DNA from: Bradymonas sediminis
GTDB taxonomy: Bacteria; Myxococcota_A; Bradymonadia; Bradymonadales; Bradymonadaceae
Length of the DNA: 64,000 bases
Assembly: GCF_003258315.1 (NCBI RefSeq)
Contig: NZ_CP030032.1
Span: 1,750,001-1,814,000, forward strand
Direction of reading: 5' to 3'
Below are positions 43,736 through 54,418 of the stretch, piece after piece; within the stretch, counting starts at the first letter, position 1; each line of letters starts with the position of its first letter. A program made the position numbers and the translations under genes. The notes beneath the pieces are model-generated. The model was given only the letters and a program-made list of their open reading frames with translations, did not search any database and was not told the origin of the DNA.

Positions 43736-45040
43736 ATGAATCAGCGCAGTTATTATTGGGTCGGGCTCGCCTCCTTTTTGATCTTCACTGGATTGGGTTG
43801 TGGCGATGACGCCGACGCCACCGCGCCAGACCGCTTCCCCGCGTTGGGCGAGGCGTCTGCGCTTGAGTACGAGAGCGAGGCGTTTGGCGTCGGGTTTCAC
43901 CACGGCTCGACGGTGCGCCTGACGCCCGGAGAGTCGCAAAATGGTGTGCTCGAGCGCGCGGGCAGCGTGATTAACCACGCGTTTTTGCACGTCTCCGCGT
44001 TTGACGCATACGCCTCGACCTACGGCGAATTCCTCTATTATTCCGCCGCCACAGGGACCCCCTCGCGTGGACCCCAGGACTTCCGCACGAACCCGGATGC
44101 CGCACGCTTTGAGGCGCGCGCCGGCGATTTGCTCAGCGAAGTCCGTGAGGCGAAGCTTGAGAGCGGGGCGGATTTCGACAGCTATAGCATCGTGTTGGAT
44201 CTGTGGAACTCGCGCAGCTCCTGGTATGTGCCGTGGGACGGGAAATCGACCCGCGCACCGGGCTCCTTTGGCCTGTATCGAGACGATATGCGTGAGAGCC
44301 TGATCGCCCAGATTTCGGCGGTCGCCGCCGAGAGCAAACCGCGTTATTTCATCATCGGAAACGCGATGGAGCGTTTCGTCGCGGATGGCGAAGCTGCTTT
44401 CTCCGAGACCGAGTTCTCCAACTTCATGGTCTTCTATCAGGACGCGGTCGCGGCGGTTCACGCAGCCTCGCCGGAGACCAAGGTGGGCGCCGGCATCAAT
44501 TGGGACCGCTTCGTGGAGCAGGTCGCGCCGCGCTATCATGCCGACTATGAGTCGCGTGAGGCGGGCGCGCCGGTGACGGCCGAAGAGATCGACGCCGGGT
44601 TCCAGGCGGTCATCCTTCCGCTGCTCGAAGCTGGTGATATCTTGTCGCTACAGAGTTATACTTCGCTGGATGACGCCAACCCGGGCGCCTACCAATTCTT
44701 GCGCCGAGTTAAGCCGCTCTACGGCGTCGACAAGCCGCTGGTCTGGTATAGCGTCGGCAGCCCCGTGACCTCGCGCTCCGGCTATACTCAGCAAGGCCAA
44801 TATTTGGAGCGCTTCGCCCAGTGGAATGCCGGGTTGCAGCCCGAAATGGTCGCCTGGAAGTCGTTGATGAATATCGACGGCGCCGACGTCAGCAGTGGCG
44901 ATGTCGCCGGGCAATGCCGCGGATTGACCGGCACCGCCAATGATTTTGAAGTGCCTCTTTCGCATTGTTTTGACGGGCTCTTTTCCTCGGCCCTCCAGCC
45001 CAAAGCGGTCTTTAACGTGCTTCAAGGCGCGATTAAATAA
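43736..45040 (+). CDS. lipoprotein with possible glycoside-hydrolase-like TIM barrel
   Basis: 434 residues: lipobox FTGLGC, then AFGVGFHHGSTVRLTPGESQ. The alternating strand/helix layout (SYSIVLDLWNSRSSWYVPWD; KPRYFIIGNAMERFVADGEA; NFMVFYQDAVAAVHAASPET; KVGAGINWDRFVEQV; DILSLQSYTSLDDANPGAYQ; KPLVWYSVGSPVTS) looks like a beta/alpha barrel of the GH53/GH5 sort. The usual acid/base site GNE reads GNA here, so catalysis is doubtful. A Cys pair near the end (GQCRGLTG, LSHCFDG) could be a disulfide. I would call it an uncharacterised lipoprotein. Confidence 0.65.
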   Translation: MNQRSYYWVGLASFLIFTGLGCGDDADATAPDRFPALGEASALEYESEAFGVGFHHGSTVRLTPGESQNGVLERAGSVINHAFLHVSAFDAYASTYGEFLYYSAATGTPSRGPQDFRTNPDAARFEARAGDLLSEVREAKLESGADFDSYSIVLDLWNSRSSWYVPWDGKSTRAPGSFGLYRDDMRESLIAQISAVAAESKPRYFIIGNAMERFVADGEAAFSETEFSNFMVFYQDAVAAVHAASPETKVGAGINWDRFVEQVAPRYHADYESREAGAPVTAEEIDAGFQAVILPLLEAGDILSLQSYTSLDDANPGAYQFLRRVKPLYGVDKPLVWYSVGSPVTSRSGYTQQGQYLERFAQWNAGLQPEMVAWKSLMNIDGADVSSGDVAGQCRGLTGTANDFEVPLSHCFDGLFSSALQPKAVFNVLQGAIK

Positions 45041-45189
45041 GCCCATCTCTGGCTGCCTCGCGGGGCAGCCAAAATTAATTCAAAAATTTTGGCCCGAATC
45101 ACTTGACTGCTCGGCCTTGGTGCGCAATTTACCCGCGTCCATGGTCTCAGCCGGTTTTTGGGGCCTCCGGATTCCAAGGAACGGGTGGT

Positions 45190-45220
45190 GTCGCGGCGTC
45201 GAATGATTCGACGCCGCGAC
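45190..45220. repeat. perfect 14-bp inverted repeat upstream of the zinc-ribbon gene
   Basis: GTCGCGGCGTCGAA-TGA-TTCGACGCCGCGAC, 63 bp before the zinc-ribbon gene at 45283; outer CGGGTG/CACCCG extend it. No U-run. It could be an operator or a repeat element. A shorter GGCTGCC/GGCAGCC hairpin at 45051-45070 follows the preceding gene. Confidence 0.55.
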
Positions 45221-45282
45221 GGTTCACCCGCTATTTATTTGTCAGAACCATTCGGTTTGTCGAAGTCACAAGGTCGTTGAAT

Positions 45283-45558
45283 ATGCCCATCTACAAATAT
45301 GAATGTACAGAGTGCGGACATCACTTCGAGGATTTGCGCAGTTTTAGCGAACCCGACCCCGAAGAGTGCCCGAGTTGTCAGGCGGACGCGGTTCAGAAAC
45401 TGATCACAGGGGGCAACTTTGTCCTGAAGGGTAGCGGCTGGTATGTCACCGATTACGCGTCGAATTCGGGCGGTCGCGGAGCGCCGGCGAAGGCCGACGC
45501 CGCGCCCGCGAGTTCCGCGTCTTCCGGCGACGCCGCGACCTCGACCAACGCCGACTGA
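45283..45558 (+). CDS. FmdB-family zinc-ribbon protein
   Basis: 91 residues. The N-terminal 45 residues are the FmdB zinc ribbon: MPIYKYECTECGHHFEDLRS ... CPSCQ gives two CxxC knuckles, followed by QKLITGGNFVLKGSGWYVTD (the conserved GSGWYVTDY end). The remaining 35 residues are an Ala/Ser-rich tail. Such proteins are putative regulators or RNA/DNA-associated; function not established. ATG 45283 is chosen because it begins the ribbon exactly. Confidence 0.9.
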   Translation: MPIYKYECTECGHHFEDLRSFSEPDPEECPSCQADAVQKLITGGNFVLKGSGWYVTDYASNSGGRGAPAKADAAPASSASSGDAATSTNAD

Positions 45559-45660
45559 TCGGGGCGACGCGCACCAGGTCTCACCGCAAATTCATCGTCT
45601 AAATTAATTGCTTGCCTGCACCTAATCGGTGTCTAAGCTTGGCTCGAACGAAATCGCGGC

Positions 45661-45710
45661 GGAGTCAAACGCCGTCCGGAAGGCCCAGGGCCTTGAATCC
45701 GGCCGACTCC
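45661..45710. promoter_or_regulatory. nested palindrome upstream of dnaK
   Basis: GGAGTC (45661-45666) / GACTCC (45705-45710) enclose CCGG pairs and the perfect palindrome AAGGCCC-A-GGGCCTT (45680-45694), ending 86 bp before dnaK. It is neither a CIRCE element nor a sigma-32 promoter; it may be an operator or leader structure. Confidence 0.5.
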
Positions 45711-45796
45711 ACCAGACGCGGTGCGTACACCGTATTTGGCCAGCACTCCGCCAGTCATTAATCAAAGCATTTGCTTAATATTTAAGGAGTATCTCT

Positions 45797-47710
45797 ATGA
45801 GCAGAATTATCGGAATTGACCTCGGAACCACCAACTCTGTCGTCGCCATCATGGAAGGCAAGGACCCGGAAGTCATCACGAACCAGGAAGGCGCGCGCAC
45901 CACGCCGTCTGTCGTTGGTTTTGACTCCAATAAGGATGTCCTTGTCGGGCGCATCGCGCGTAACCAGGCGATCACCAACCCCGAGAATACCATCTTCTCG
46001 GTCAAGCGTTTTATGGGGCGCCGCTTCTCCGACCTGAAAGACGAAGTCGGCCGCGTGCCCTACGAATTGGTGAAGGCAGACAACGGCGACGTCGCCATCG
46101 ACGTGCACGGGCGTAAATATAGCCCGTCCGAGATCTCCTCGAAGATCCTCATCAAGCTGAAGAACGCGGCCGAAGATTATCTGGGCGAAGAAGTCACCCA
46201 GGCGGTTATTACCGTCCCAGCGTATTTCGACGACGCCCAGCGCCAGGCGACCAAAGACGCCGGTCGTATCGCTGGCCTCGACGTCAAACGTATCGTCAAC
46301 GAGCCCACCGCGGCGGCGATGGCCTACGGTCTGGATAAAACCGAAGAGCAACTCGTCGTGGTCTATGACCTCGGCGGTGGTACCTTCGACGTCTCGATCC
46401 TCGACGTAGATGAGAACGTGATTGAGGTTGTCAGCACCAACGGTGATACCCATCTTGGTGGCGATGACTTCGACGACGTCGTCATCGACTGGCTCATCGC
46501 GGAGTTCAAGAAGGACACCGGCATCGATGTCTCCAAAGACAAGATGGTCCTTCAGCGCCTCAAAGAAGCGGCTGAGAAGGCCAAAATCGAGCTTTCGAGC
46601 ACGCTTGAGACCGATATCAACCTTCCGTTCCTGACCGCCGACGCCTCCGGGCCCAAGCATCTCAACGTGAAGCTGAGCCGGGCGAAGTTCGAGCAGATGA
46701 TCGGCGATATCGTCGAGCGTACCCTCGCGCCCTGTAAAGCCTCGCTTAAGGACGCCGGTAAATCGATCTCGGATATCGATGAGGTCATCCTCGTCGGTGG
46801 TTCCACGCGTGTGCCGCTTGTTCAAAAGACGGTCACAGAATTCTTCGGCAAGGAGCCGCACAAAGGTGTGAACCCGGACGAAGTTGTCGCCCTCGGCGCT
46901 GCCGTTCAGGCCGGTGTTCTCAGCGGCGAAGTCAGCGATATGCTGCTGCTCGACGTCACCCCCTTGTCGCTCGGAATCGAGACCCTTGGCGGCGTGATGA
47001 CCACGTTGATTAACCGTAATACCACGATCCCGACCAAGCAGAGCGAGACGTTCAGCACCGCGGCCGACAACCAGAGCTCGGTGACGGTCCACGTGCTTCA
47101 GGGCGAGCGCCCGATGGCAGCGGACAACAAAACGCTGGGTAAATTCAACCTCGAGGACATCCCGCCGGCACCGCGCGGCATCCCGCAGATTGAGGTCACC
47201 TTCGACATCGATGCCAACGGTATCGTGCACGTGTCGGCCAAAGACAAAGCCACGGGCAAAGAGAAGAAGATTCGCATCGAGTCTTCCTCCGGACTCTCGG
47301 ACGCTGAGGTCGAAGAGTTGGTTCGCCAGGCCGAAGAGAACCGCGCTGAGGACGAGAAGAAGAAGGCCAACGCTGAGGTCAAAAATAGCGCGGAAGTCGC
47401 GACGCACGCGGCGCGAAAATTCCTCAATGAGCAAGGCGATAACCTCGAAGCTGAGCAGAAAGCCGAGATCACCACGAAGCTCGAGGCGCTTGAGAAGGCC
47501 CTCGAGGAGCTTGACTACGACGTGCTCCCCACCGCTATGGAGGAACTCGAGCAGGTCATGCACAAGGCGGCCGAGCAGATGTATCAGGCCGCTGGCGCCG
47601 AAGGTGGCGCGGCTCCGGGTGGAGCTGGCGAGTCGGCACAGAGCGACGACGATGACGACGACGATGATGATGATGACATCATCGACGCCGAGTTCGAAGA
47701 AGCTCAGTAA
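45797..47710 (+). CDS. dnaK: chaperone DnaK (Hsp70)
   Basis: ATP-dependent folding chaperone, 637 residues. The N-terminal ATPase has [52 protein letters not shown] and [15 protein letters not shown], the linker [14 protein letters not shown] follows, and the substrate-binding and helical lid regions end with an acidic stretch of ten or more Asp and DAEFEEAQ. Ribosome site AAGGAG. Neither grpE nor dnaJ is adjacent, so this may be a stand-alone copy. A nested palindrome lies upstream. Confidence 0.97.
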   Translation: MSRIIGIDLGTTNSVVAIMEGKDPEVITNQEGARTTPSVVGFDSNKDVLVGRIARNQAITNPENTIFSVKRFMGRRFSDLKDEVGRVPYELVKADNGDVAIDVHGRKYSPSEISSKILIKLKNAAEDYLGEEVTQAVITVPAYFDDAQRQATKDAGRIAGLDVKRIVNEPTAAAMAYGLDKTEEQLVVVYDLGGGTFDVSILDVDENVIEVVSTNGDTHLGGDDFDDVVIDWLIAEFKKDTGIDVSKDKMVLQRLKEAAEKAKIELSSTLETDINLPFLTADASGPKHLNVKLSRAKFEQMIGDIVERTLAPCKASLKDAGKSISDIDEVILVGGSTRVPLVQKTVTEFFGKEPHKGVNPDEVVALGAAVQAGVLSGEVSDMLLLDVTPLSLGIETLGGVMTTLINRNTTIPTKQSETFSTAADNQSSVTVHVLQGERPMAADNKTLGKFNLEDIPPAPRGIPQIEVTFDIDANGIVHVSAKDKATGKEKKIRIESSSGLSDAEVEELVRQAEENRAEDEKKKANAEVKNSAEVATHAARKFLNEQGDNLEAEQKAEITTKLEALEKALEELDYDVLPTAMEELEQVMHKAAEQMYQAAGAEGGAAPGGAGESAQSDDDDDDDDDDDIIDAEFEEAQ

Positions 47711-47757
47711 TCTCTTCGCTTGGGTAGTCGTATAAGGCGTGTTTGACGCCTAATTTG

Positions 47758-47797
47758 AAGCCGGTCCTGGCTATTTGTCGGGGCCGGCTTTATTTTT
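47758..47797 (+). terminator. dnaK terminator
   Basis: AAGCCGG...CCGGCTT with an inner loop of about 19 bases, then TATTTTTTG. Confidence 0.75.
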
Positions 47798-47905
47798 TGT
47801 ATAGGGCCGATCCGATATTAAGGGTCGCGTTCTTGTAGTTTCTAGGGCAGAACCGCTATTATCTTGCGTCATTGGTCTCGCAAGTATCAGGCCCGGAGAG
47901 TGATC

Positions 47906-48835
47906 ATGGATAAAAATACCGAGCAGGACACCGGTCGCGGCGCGGACGTGCAAGCCCGCCAGGCCGAGGATGGAACCTTCGAATTAGTGGTGTCGGACTC
48001 TGCGGCACATGCTGCGGTCACCGAAGAGGCCGTCAAAAGCCACCGTGAGGCCGAGGCGGCGCCGAGCGAGGCCGTGGCCCCCAGCCCTGCTGGTATGAAG
48101 CGCGCTGGGGTCGTTCTGCTGCTTGTCGCGCTGATAGGCGGTGGGGCGGTCTATCTATTCGCCTCCGGCGACGATGAGGTGAGCGAGCCCGCGCAGGCCG
48201 CGCGCTCGGGCAGCGATGGTTTTCAGCCCTACGCCGGAGGTGGCGGCGCGGCGCCTACTAGCGCGCGTTCGAACTCTCAGGGGGAGACCATCGACCGCCT
48301 TAAGGCCGCGGAGCGCGAGGAGGATCCCCAGGACCGATTCGGCGACCCGCGCGCCCAGGCTGCGAACGCCCGCGAGCGGGCTGCAGAGCAGGGCGCTGAG
48401 CAACTTGACGAAGACCAGGCGGCTGACGACGGCGCCTGGGAGCTCGACGAGGCGGCACTTCTTGAGGAAGCCCGCGCCGTCGAGATGGCCGAGAAGGCCG
48501 CCGCCGAAGAGACGGCTGAGTCGGAGAACGTCGAGGACGGGGTCGACGATGAAAGCGTGCAGGAAGTCGAAGAACCGGAGCCGCGCGGCGAAATCTTGAA
48601 AGAGCGTGGGGTGCGTATTATGCAGCCCAAGATGAGTCGCGAGAGCATTAATCGGATCCAACGCGTTGAGGCGCTGCGCATCAGCGAAAAACGGCCCCCA
48701 CTGCGTGGATTGCGCGGGTTGCAGCGCCGCGCCGAGCAGGAAGCCGCCCAGGCTGAACAGGGTCCCGAGGGCGAAGATGGGTATTGGGACGAAGCCGAGA
48801 CCGATGATCGCGTGCCGGAGTTTGGCAGCGATTAA
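47906..48835 (+). CDS. single-TM protein with acidic coiled-coil domain
   Basis: 309 residues: a 75-residue cytoplasmic N-terminus, one TM helix (AGVVLLLVALIGGGAVYLFA) and an extracytoplasmic region that is Glu/Ala-rich (ARERAAEQGAEQLDEDQAAD, EMAEKAAAEETAESENVEDG), ending in a more basic helix (ALRISEKRPPLRGLRGLQRR) and acidic tail. GGAGAG precedes ATG 47906. No family recognised; a scaffold or surface spacer is possible. Confidence 0.75.
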   Translation: MDKNTEQDTGRGADVQARQAEDGTFELVVSDSAAHAAVTEEAVKSHREAEAAPSEAVAPSPAGMKRAGVVLLLVALIGGGAVYLFASGDDEVSEPAQAARSGSDGFQPYAGGGGAAPTSARSNSQGETIDRLKAAEREEDPQDRFGDPRAQAANARERAAEQGAEQLDEDQAADDGAWELDEAALLEEARAVEMAEKAAAEETAESENVEDGVDDESVQEVEEPEPRGEILKERGVRIMQPKMSRESINRIQRVEALRISEKRPPLRGLRGLQRRAEQEAAQAEQGPEGEDGYWDEAETDDRVPEFGSD

Positions 48836-48911
48836 GAAACAGCGTTTGACGCAGGTTTTACAGGCCTGAGCCGTGATTTTTAACTCTTTGCAAAAACTTT
48901 AACAAAAGTGC

Positions 48912-48940
48912 TTGACAGCATCGGTAACCTCGCCTATAAA
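48912..48940 (+). promoter_or_regulatory. strong sigma-70 promoter of the tRNA-Gly operon
   Basis: TTGACA (48912-48917), 17-bp spacer, TATAAA (48935-48940). Transcription should begin near 48947, 37 bases before the first tRNA. Confidence 0.88.
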
Positions 48941-48983
48941 CCGTCTTCCCGGAGGCGCTTCGGGGTTGAGTGTCACGCCCAAT

Positions 48984-49055
<72 letters not shown>

Positions 49056-49116
49056 CTACAGAAGGCAGATGATTCGCCTTCATTTGTGACACCACCCCAG
49101 CCCTCCGGTACTCTAC

Positions 49117-49188
<72 letters not shown>

Positions 49189-49250
49189 TTACACGAAGGT
49201 CGTTGTGCAGACCTTCAGATTTGGCAGCACCCAGAGTACAGAACCTCTAC

Positions 49251-49322
<72 letters not shown>

Positions 49323-49326
49323 TAAG

Positions 49327-49365
49327 GCGAAAGCCCCGATTTTATCGGGGCTTTCGCTTTTCTTG
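49327..49365 (+). terminator. terminator of the tRNA-Gly operon
   Basis: GCGAAAGCCCCGAT-TTT-ATCGGGGCTTTCGC then TTTTCTTG; a 14-bp perfect stem. Confidence 0.92.
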
Positions 49366-49668
49366 TTTCTGACATTGGTGTTTGCGCTGGCGCCGGGGGA
49401 GGGCATTGTTGAGTGCGGCCAGGCGAGGTGGGTCTGATATATGACTTGGGCCGCGCGCAAAGGAGTCGGTGAGCGAGCATGCGCGTCGGCTCAGGGAGCG
49501 GTAGCGTGCTATCTCGCGTGTTCCCTTGGTGCGCGAGGCCCCACGGTGATGTCGAGGACGACGGGCGGCGAATAGGGCCCCACGTGGACCCTCAGGGGAT
49601 CTATTGCGAAGACGCATCGCCGCGAACGGTGCCTTTATTTGAGCGCCCAAGGGATGCAATTAAACAAA
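49366..49668. other. gene-free region between tRNA cluster and ppiD-like gene
   Basis: About 300 bases with no supported gene, RNA or repeat. A short open frame on the plus strand here has no ribosome site and arginine-rich random composition. Confidence 0.5.
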
Positions 49669-49696
49669 AAAGGCCCCGACGGATGTCGGGGCCTTT
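49669..49696 (-). terminator. terminator of the ppiD-like gene
   Basis: AAAGGCCCCGAC-GGAT-GTCGGGGCCTTT; on the minus strand it is followed by TTTTGTTTAA. Confidence 0.88.
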
Positions 49697-49719
49697 CTGT
49701 TTGCGCGTCGCGCGATCGA

Positions 49720-51528
49720 TTAGTTCTTCACTTCGGTCGCGTTCAACTCGATGGGGGCGCCTTCGCCCGGGTTGATGGTGACCGTATTGGGGTCGATCAT
49801 CGTCACGGCCAAGCCGCCCGTTTTGGACTTCAGCTTAATCTCGCCGGATTCAACGGCTTCTTTGAACTGACCTTCGAGCCACGGGCCGTAGTCCAGGGTG
49901 AGCGACGAGCCGAATTGCGTGCGGCGCTGGAAGAGGCGCTGCCATTGGCCGAGCATATCCTGGGACTTCTGCGCGATAAGCTCTTCGGTCATATCCGAGG
50001 CTTTCGGCGCGTCTTCGCCTTCTGCCTTGGCGTCTTGCGCCGTGGTCTTGCTCTTCAGGCTGACCACGACCTTATTGCCGTCGGCCTCGTATACCTTGTC
50101 TGCCAGCGGGCTCTTGGGGTCCATTTTGCTGAAGGCGTCGACGGCGAGCGCGCGGCTCTGGCCGATCTTCGGGATGCGGTCCCATGCGCTGCGTCCAAGC
50201 GAGATGCCCGGGGGCAGCTGTCCGCCGAAGATATTCGACATATCCTGGCCCTCGAGGCTGAACTCGCCGGTCTCTTGAACCGACACAGCGGCCCAGACAC
50301 TCTTCGGCGCTTCCTCGCCCGAGGCGTCTTCGTCGACGGTCTCGGTCGGGTTAAGGGCTTCAAGTGCGCCGCTCAACGAGCCAGTCTCTTTGGCTTTTGC
50401 GAGGAATTCTTTGGCCAGGCTGTCGGCCAAGGTGTTGACCTCTTTTTCCTGGAGCAATTTGGTGGCGATCTCTTTTTCGACGTCGGCCAGGGGGGTCGTC
50501 TTGGCGTCTTTCTTGTCGACCAATTTGACCAGCATCAGCGCGGTCTCGGTGGTGACGTCGACGACGTCGCCAACTTTAGCGTCTTTAAGCGCCTTGACGA
50601 TGTCCTGGTTCATATTCTCGGTGGCGGTCATGGGCATCAGGCCCTGCTCGTCTTTGAGCGCGTCGTTGATGCTGCCGGCGACGGCGGCGAAATCTTCACC
50701 GGCGTCGATGCGTTTTTTGGCCGCGGCGAGGCGAGCCTTCTCATCGTTGCCGTCGGCGTCTTTCAGGCCGACTTCCAGGTAGATGCGACGGATCTCCATC
50801 TGCTCGGGCGTGCTATAATCCGCGATATTGTTGTCGTAATAGCTTTTGATCTCTTTGGCGTCCGATTGGGTGAACGCGGCGATCTTGGCGTCATCGATCT
50901 CGACGTAGTCGGCGAGGAGGTTCGTGTTGAAGCTGACGAACTCCAGGTTGACTTTGTTGTTGCGAAGCGCCTCGAGCTGCTCAACCTCCTGGGGCAGGAT
51001 GTTGATCTGCATCTCGATCATATTGATATATTTGCGCGCCAGGAGTTCATTGCGCTTGAACGCTTCGTATTTGGTCATGCTGACGAGCAGGAAGTTCTGC
51101 ACGTAGCGCTCGTAATACGCCGCGTCCCACGCGCCGGTATTTCCGTAGGAGGAAAGGAACTCGGGGTTGCGCAGGGGGTCGAGCATATAGCTGGCGAATT
51201 CCTCGTCGCTGACGCGAAGGCCGGCCTCTTTGGCCTTCTTGGCGAGCAGCTCGATCATCAGATAGGCCTTCAGGCTGAGCGCGCGCTGGCGCTCCAGCTG
51301 TTCGGCCTCCGGCGTGGTGTTGGAGCTATAGAGCGGGTTATAGATGATGTTGATGTCGTTGCTGTCGACGTTTTTGCCGTCGACAGTCGCCATACTAAAG
51401 GCGGCGTTGGGGCTGCTGCCGCAACTATTCGCGGGGACGCCAAAGAAGAAGGCGAAGATAACGATTAGCCCCGCGACCAGGATATAAGAAAAGCCACTTT
51501 TTGCTGCGTGACGGACGGTTTTTAGCAT
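49720..51528 (-). CDS. PpiD/SurA-like periplasmic peptidyl-prolyl isomerase
   Basis: 602 residues, anchored by one N-terminal TM helix (FSYILVAGLIVIFAFFFGV), the rest periplasmic. A SurA_N-type helical chaperone segment (residues about 45-200, e.g. YEAFKRNELLARKYINMIEM) and a parvulin-like domain in the middle (YSTPEQMEIRRIYLEVGLKD, FAAVAGSINDALKDEQGLMP, KVGDVVDVTTETALMLVKLV) are recognisable. Residues after 390 are a second, more divergent region (SLSGALEALNPTETVDEDAS onward). Folding factor for outer-membrane or secreted proteins by analogy with PpiD. Divergent from mreB. Confidence 0.85.
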   Translation of the reverse strand: MLKTVRHAAKSGFSYILVAGLIVIFAFFFGVPANSCGSSPNAAFSMATVDGKNVDSNDINIIYNPLYSSNTTPEAEQLERQRALSLKAYLMIELLAKKAKEAGLRVSDEEFASYMLDPLRNPEFLSSYGNTGAWDAAYYERYVQNFLLVSMTKYEAFKRNELLARKYINMIEMQINILPQEVEQLEALRNNKVNLEFVSFNTNLLADYVEIDDAKIAAFTQSDAKEIKSYYDNNIADYSTPEQMEIRRIYLEVGLKDADGNDEKARLAAAKKRIDAGEDFAAVAGSINDALKDEQGLMPMTATENMNQDIVKALKDAKVGDVVDVTTETALMLVKLVDKKDAKTTPLADVEKEIATKLLQEKEVNTLADSLAKEFLAKAKETGSLSGALEALNPTETVDEDASGEEAPKSVWAAVSVQETGEFSLEGQDMSNIFGGQLPPGISLGRSAWDRIPKIGQSRALAVDAFSKMDPKSPLADKVYEADGNKVVVSLKSKTTAQDAKAEGEDAPKASDMTEELIAQKSQDMLGQWQRLFQRRTQFGSSLTLDYGPWLEGQFKEAVESGEIKLKSKTGGLAVTMIDPNTVTINPGEGAPIELNATEVKN

Positions 51529-51818
51529 CGGTAATGTGCTCCCTGGAAGCCAGATTGTGAGAAGCTTTTCAACGGTCGAAAATATAGAATAAAAACTGGA
51601 TATCAGAACTTATTAAGTTGCTACCTATCATCAAAGGCGGCAGATGTTAACGACTGATATGCGCCATTGCAAGGGCGGCGGACTCCGGCTCATCGCGTTG
51701 TTGTTGATTTGGGTCGGCTTCTGATACTAAAGACGGTGATGAAGTTGGGTCTAGATGATCCACGAACCTGTTTTCGGCCCTTGAGCATCCATTCCGGACC
51801 TGGGCCTCGCCTCGATAG

Positions 51819-52868
<1,050 letters not shown>

Positions 52869-52952
52869 GAATTATTGTGGAATCTGTGATAGGCTCTCTG
52901 TCGGAGCGTCTTCGTCACCGAGCCCTTTCTGTTGAAGCGCGACTTCTGAATC

Positions 52953-53789
52953 ATGTACCAACTCATTAACCTACATCGCGCGAAATTCGCGGCATTTTTG
53001 CTCGTGGTCCTGCCCCTGGTTATGGTCGCCACCGGCGACCCGGTGGGGGTGGGAAAGGAGCCGGCGAGTAAGCCGGTGCAGGTGCTGCATAGCGGGGTCG
53101 CCTGGAGCGAAGCGGGCGCCTACCGCAGCCTCGCCTGGTTTGGCGGGGCCTGGGGGCGGCTGACCAGCGGGGACCTGGCCGAGGAGAATGAGCAATTGCG
53201 CGCCGAGGTCGCGAAGTTGCGCGAAGAGAAGTCCCGGCTCATCGGCGTGCTTCAGGAGAACGCGCGCCTGCGCGAAGAGGTCGGATTTCAGAAGAAACAC
53301 CCCGAATTCGAGCTCAGCGCGGCTAAGGTGATTGGGCGCGATATCACGCCGTATTTTCGGGTGCTTCGCCTAAAGATTGAGTCCGGCGCCGAGCTCAAGC
53401 CGCGCCAGGCGGTGGTGGTCGCCGGCGGCGTGGTCGGCCAGATTCACGAGGTCTATGGAAATTATGCCGACGTGATCATCGTTTCGGACCCGCGCAGCCG
53501 CATCGACGCGGTGAGTCAGCGAAACCGCGCCCCCGGCGTCGTCATGGGGCTTGGCCACGAGAGCGATTACCTGGCCGAGGTGGCCTACCTGAATCAAAAA
53601 GATCTCGTGCGCCCCGGCGACGTGATGGTCACCGGCGGCAAGGGCGGGGTGTTCCCGCGCGAGCTTGTGATTGGCACCGTATCGGCGGTCAAGAGCTCGC
53701 GGCGCGGCCTGTTCCAGGAAGTCCGGCTTCGCCCCGCGGTCGACTTCTCGCGCCTCGAAGAGGTTTTTATTATCACCGGACGAAAATAA
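52953..53789 (+). CDS. mreC: rod shape-determining protein MreC
   Basis: 278 residues: one TM helix (FAAFLLVVLPLVMVATGD), a coiled coil (AEENEQLRAEVAKLREEKSR, about residues 70-110) and the periplasmic beta-domain (AAKVIGRDITPYFRVLRLKI, VVAGGVVGQIHEVYGNYADV, ITGRK end). Links the elongasome enzymes to MreB. It follows mreB after 84 bp. Confidence 0.95.
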   Translation: MYQLINLHRAKFAAFLLVVLPLVMVATGDPVGVGKEPASKPVQVLHSGVAWSEAGAYRSLAWFGGAWGRLTSGDLAEENEQLRAEVAKLREEKSRLIGVLQENARLREEVGFQKKHPEFELSAAKVIGRDITPYFRVLRLKIESGAELKPRQAVVVAGGVVGQIHEVYGNYADVIIVSDPRSRIDAVSQRNRAPGVVMGLGHESDYLAEVAYLNQKDLVRPGDVMVTGGKGGVFPRELVIGTVSAVKSSRRGLFQEVRLRPAVDFSRLEEVFIITGRK

Positions 53790-53845
53790 TCCACCCAATG
53801 TTCTCTTCTCTCCACCCTCCAATTCGACACGAAAGGTAATAGTCT

Positions 53846-54361
53846 ATGCCCGCCTGGCTGACATGGCTGGTCGCGATGGGGATTTTGGTGCTGGAGGGCG
53901 GGTTTTTGGCCGCCTTTGGCATCGATGGGTGGTCGTTTCAAACCGCCGTATTATTGACCATTTTCCTGGCGCTTCGGCGCGACTTCGTCAGCGGTTGCTT
54001 GATCCTCGCGGCGCTGCTGGTGCCCATCGAGTGGCTGGCGGTGGCGCCGTCGGGTTATTATTCGCTCTCACTGGTGGTGGTGTTCTTCGCGCTGCAATTG
54101 GTGCGCGGGAGCATCCAGTCGGACTGGGGGCTCTCCCAGGTCCTGGTCGCGACCGTTGCGGTACTTCTGCAGACGGTGGCGCTCTGGTTCTTCCTTGTGA
54201 TTATGGAGCCCGAGGCGGCACTCGGGGAGGCGTTGCTATGGGGTGGGTTGCATGGGGCGGCGGCGGCGGCGGGGCTGGCCTGGCCGCTGGGGGCGCTGCT
54301 TACGCGCTTCGACCGCCTGGTCGAGCCGCGTTCGGGGCGGCGGGTTAAAGGTCTGTCTTAA
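53846..54361 (+). CDS. mreD: rod shape-determining protein MreD
   Basis: 171 residues, mostly TM helices (LTWLVAMGILVLEGGFLAAF, FQTAVLLTIFLALRRDF, CLILAALLVPIEWLAV, VVVFFALQLVRGS, VLVATVAVLLQTVALWFFLV, LHGAAAAAGLAWPLGALLT). Position between mreC and mrdA and the DFVSGCLILA-type glycine/cytoplasmic loop support MreD. Sequence conservation in this family is low, so context carries weight. Confidence 0.88.
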   Translation: MPAWLTWLVAMGILVLEGGFLAAFGIDGWSFQTAVLLTIFLALRRDFVSGCLILAALLVPIEWLAVAPSGYYSLSLVVVFFALQLVRGSIQSDWGLSQVLVATVAVLLQTVALWFFLVIMEPEAALGEALLWGGLHGAAAAAGLAWPLGALLTRFDRLVEPRSGRRVKGLS

Positions 54362-54418
54362 AAGGTCATCCTTCGTGCATTTTGCGGGTTTCGGCCCGCG
54401 TTTGGGAAAGCAGCATTT

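Noticed and set aside
45559-45796. CIRCE or sigma-32 element before dnaK
   Set aside because: Looked for TTAGCACTC/GAGTGCTAA and CTTGAA-N13-CCCCAT; no acceptable match.
45782-47563. 593-codon open frame antisense to dnaK
   Set aside because: Mirror of dnaK codon usage; the real gene is certain and conserved on the other strand.
49639-51468. 609-codon open frame antisense to the ppiD-like gene
   Set aside because: Runs through the terminator and opposite a protein with TM helix and parvulin-like domain; composition is antisense-like.
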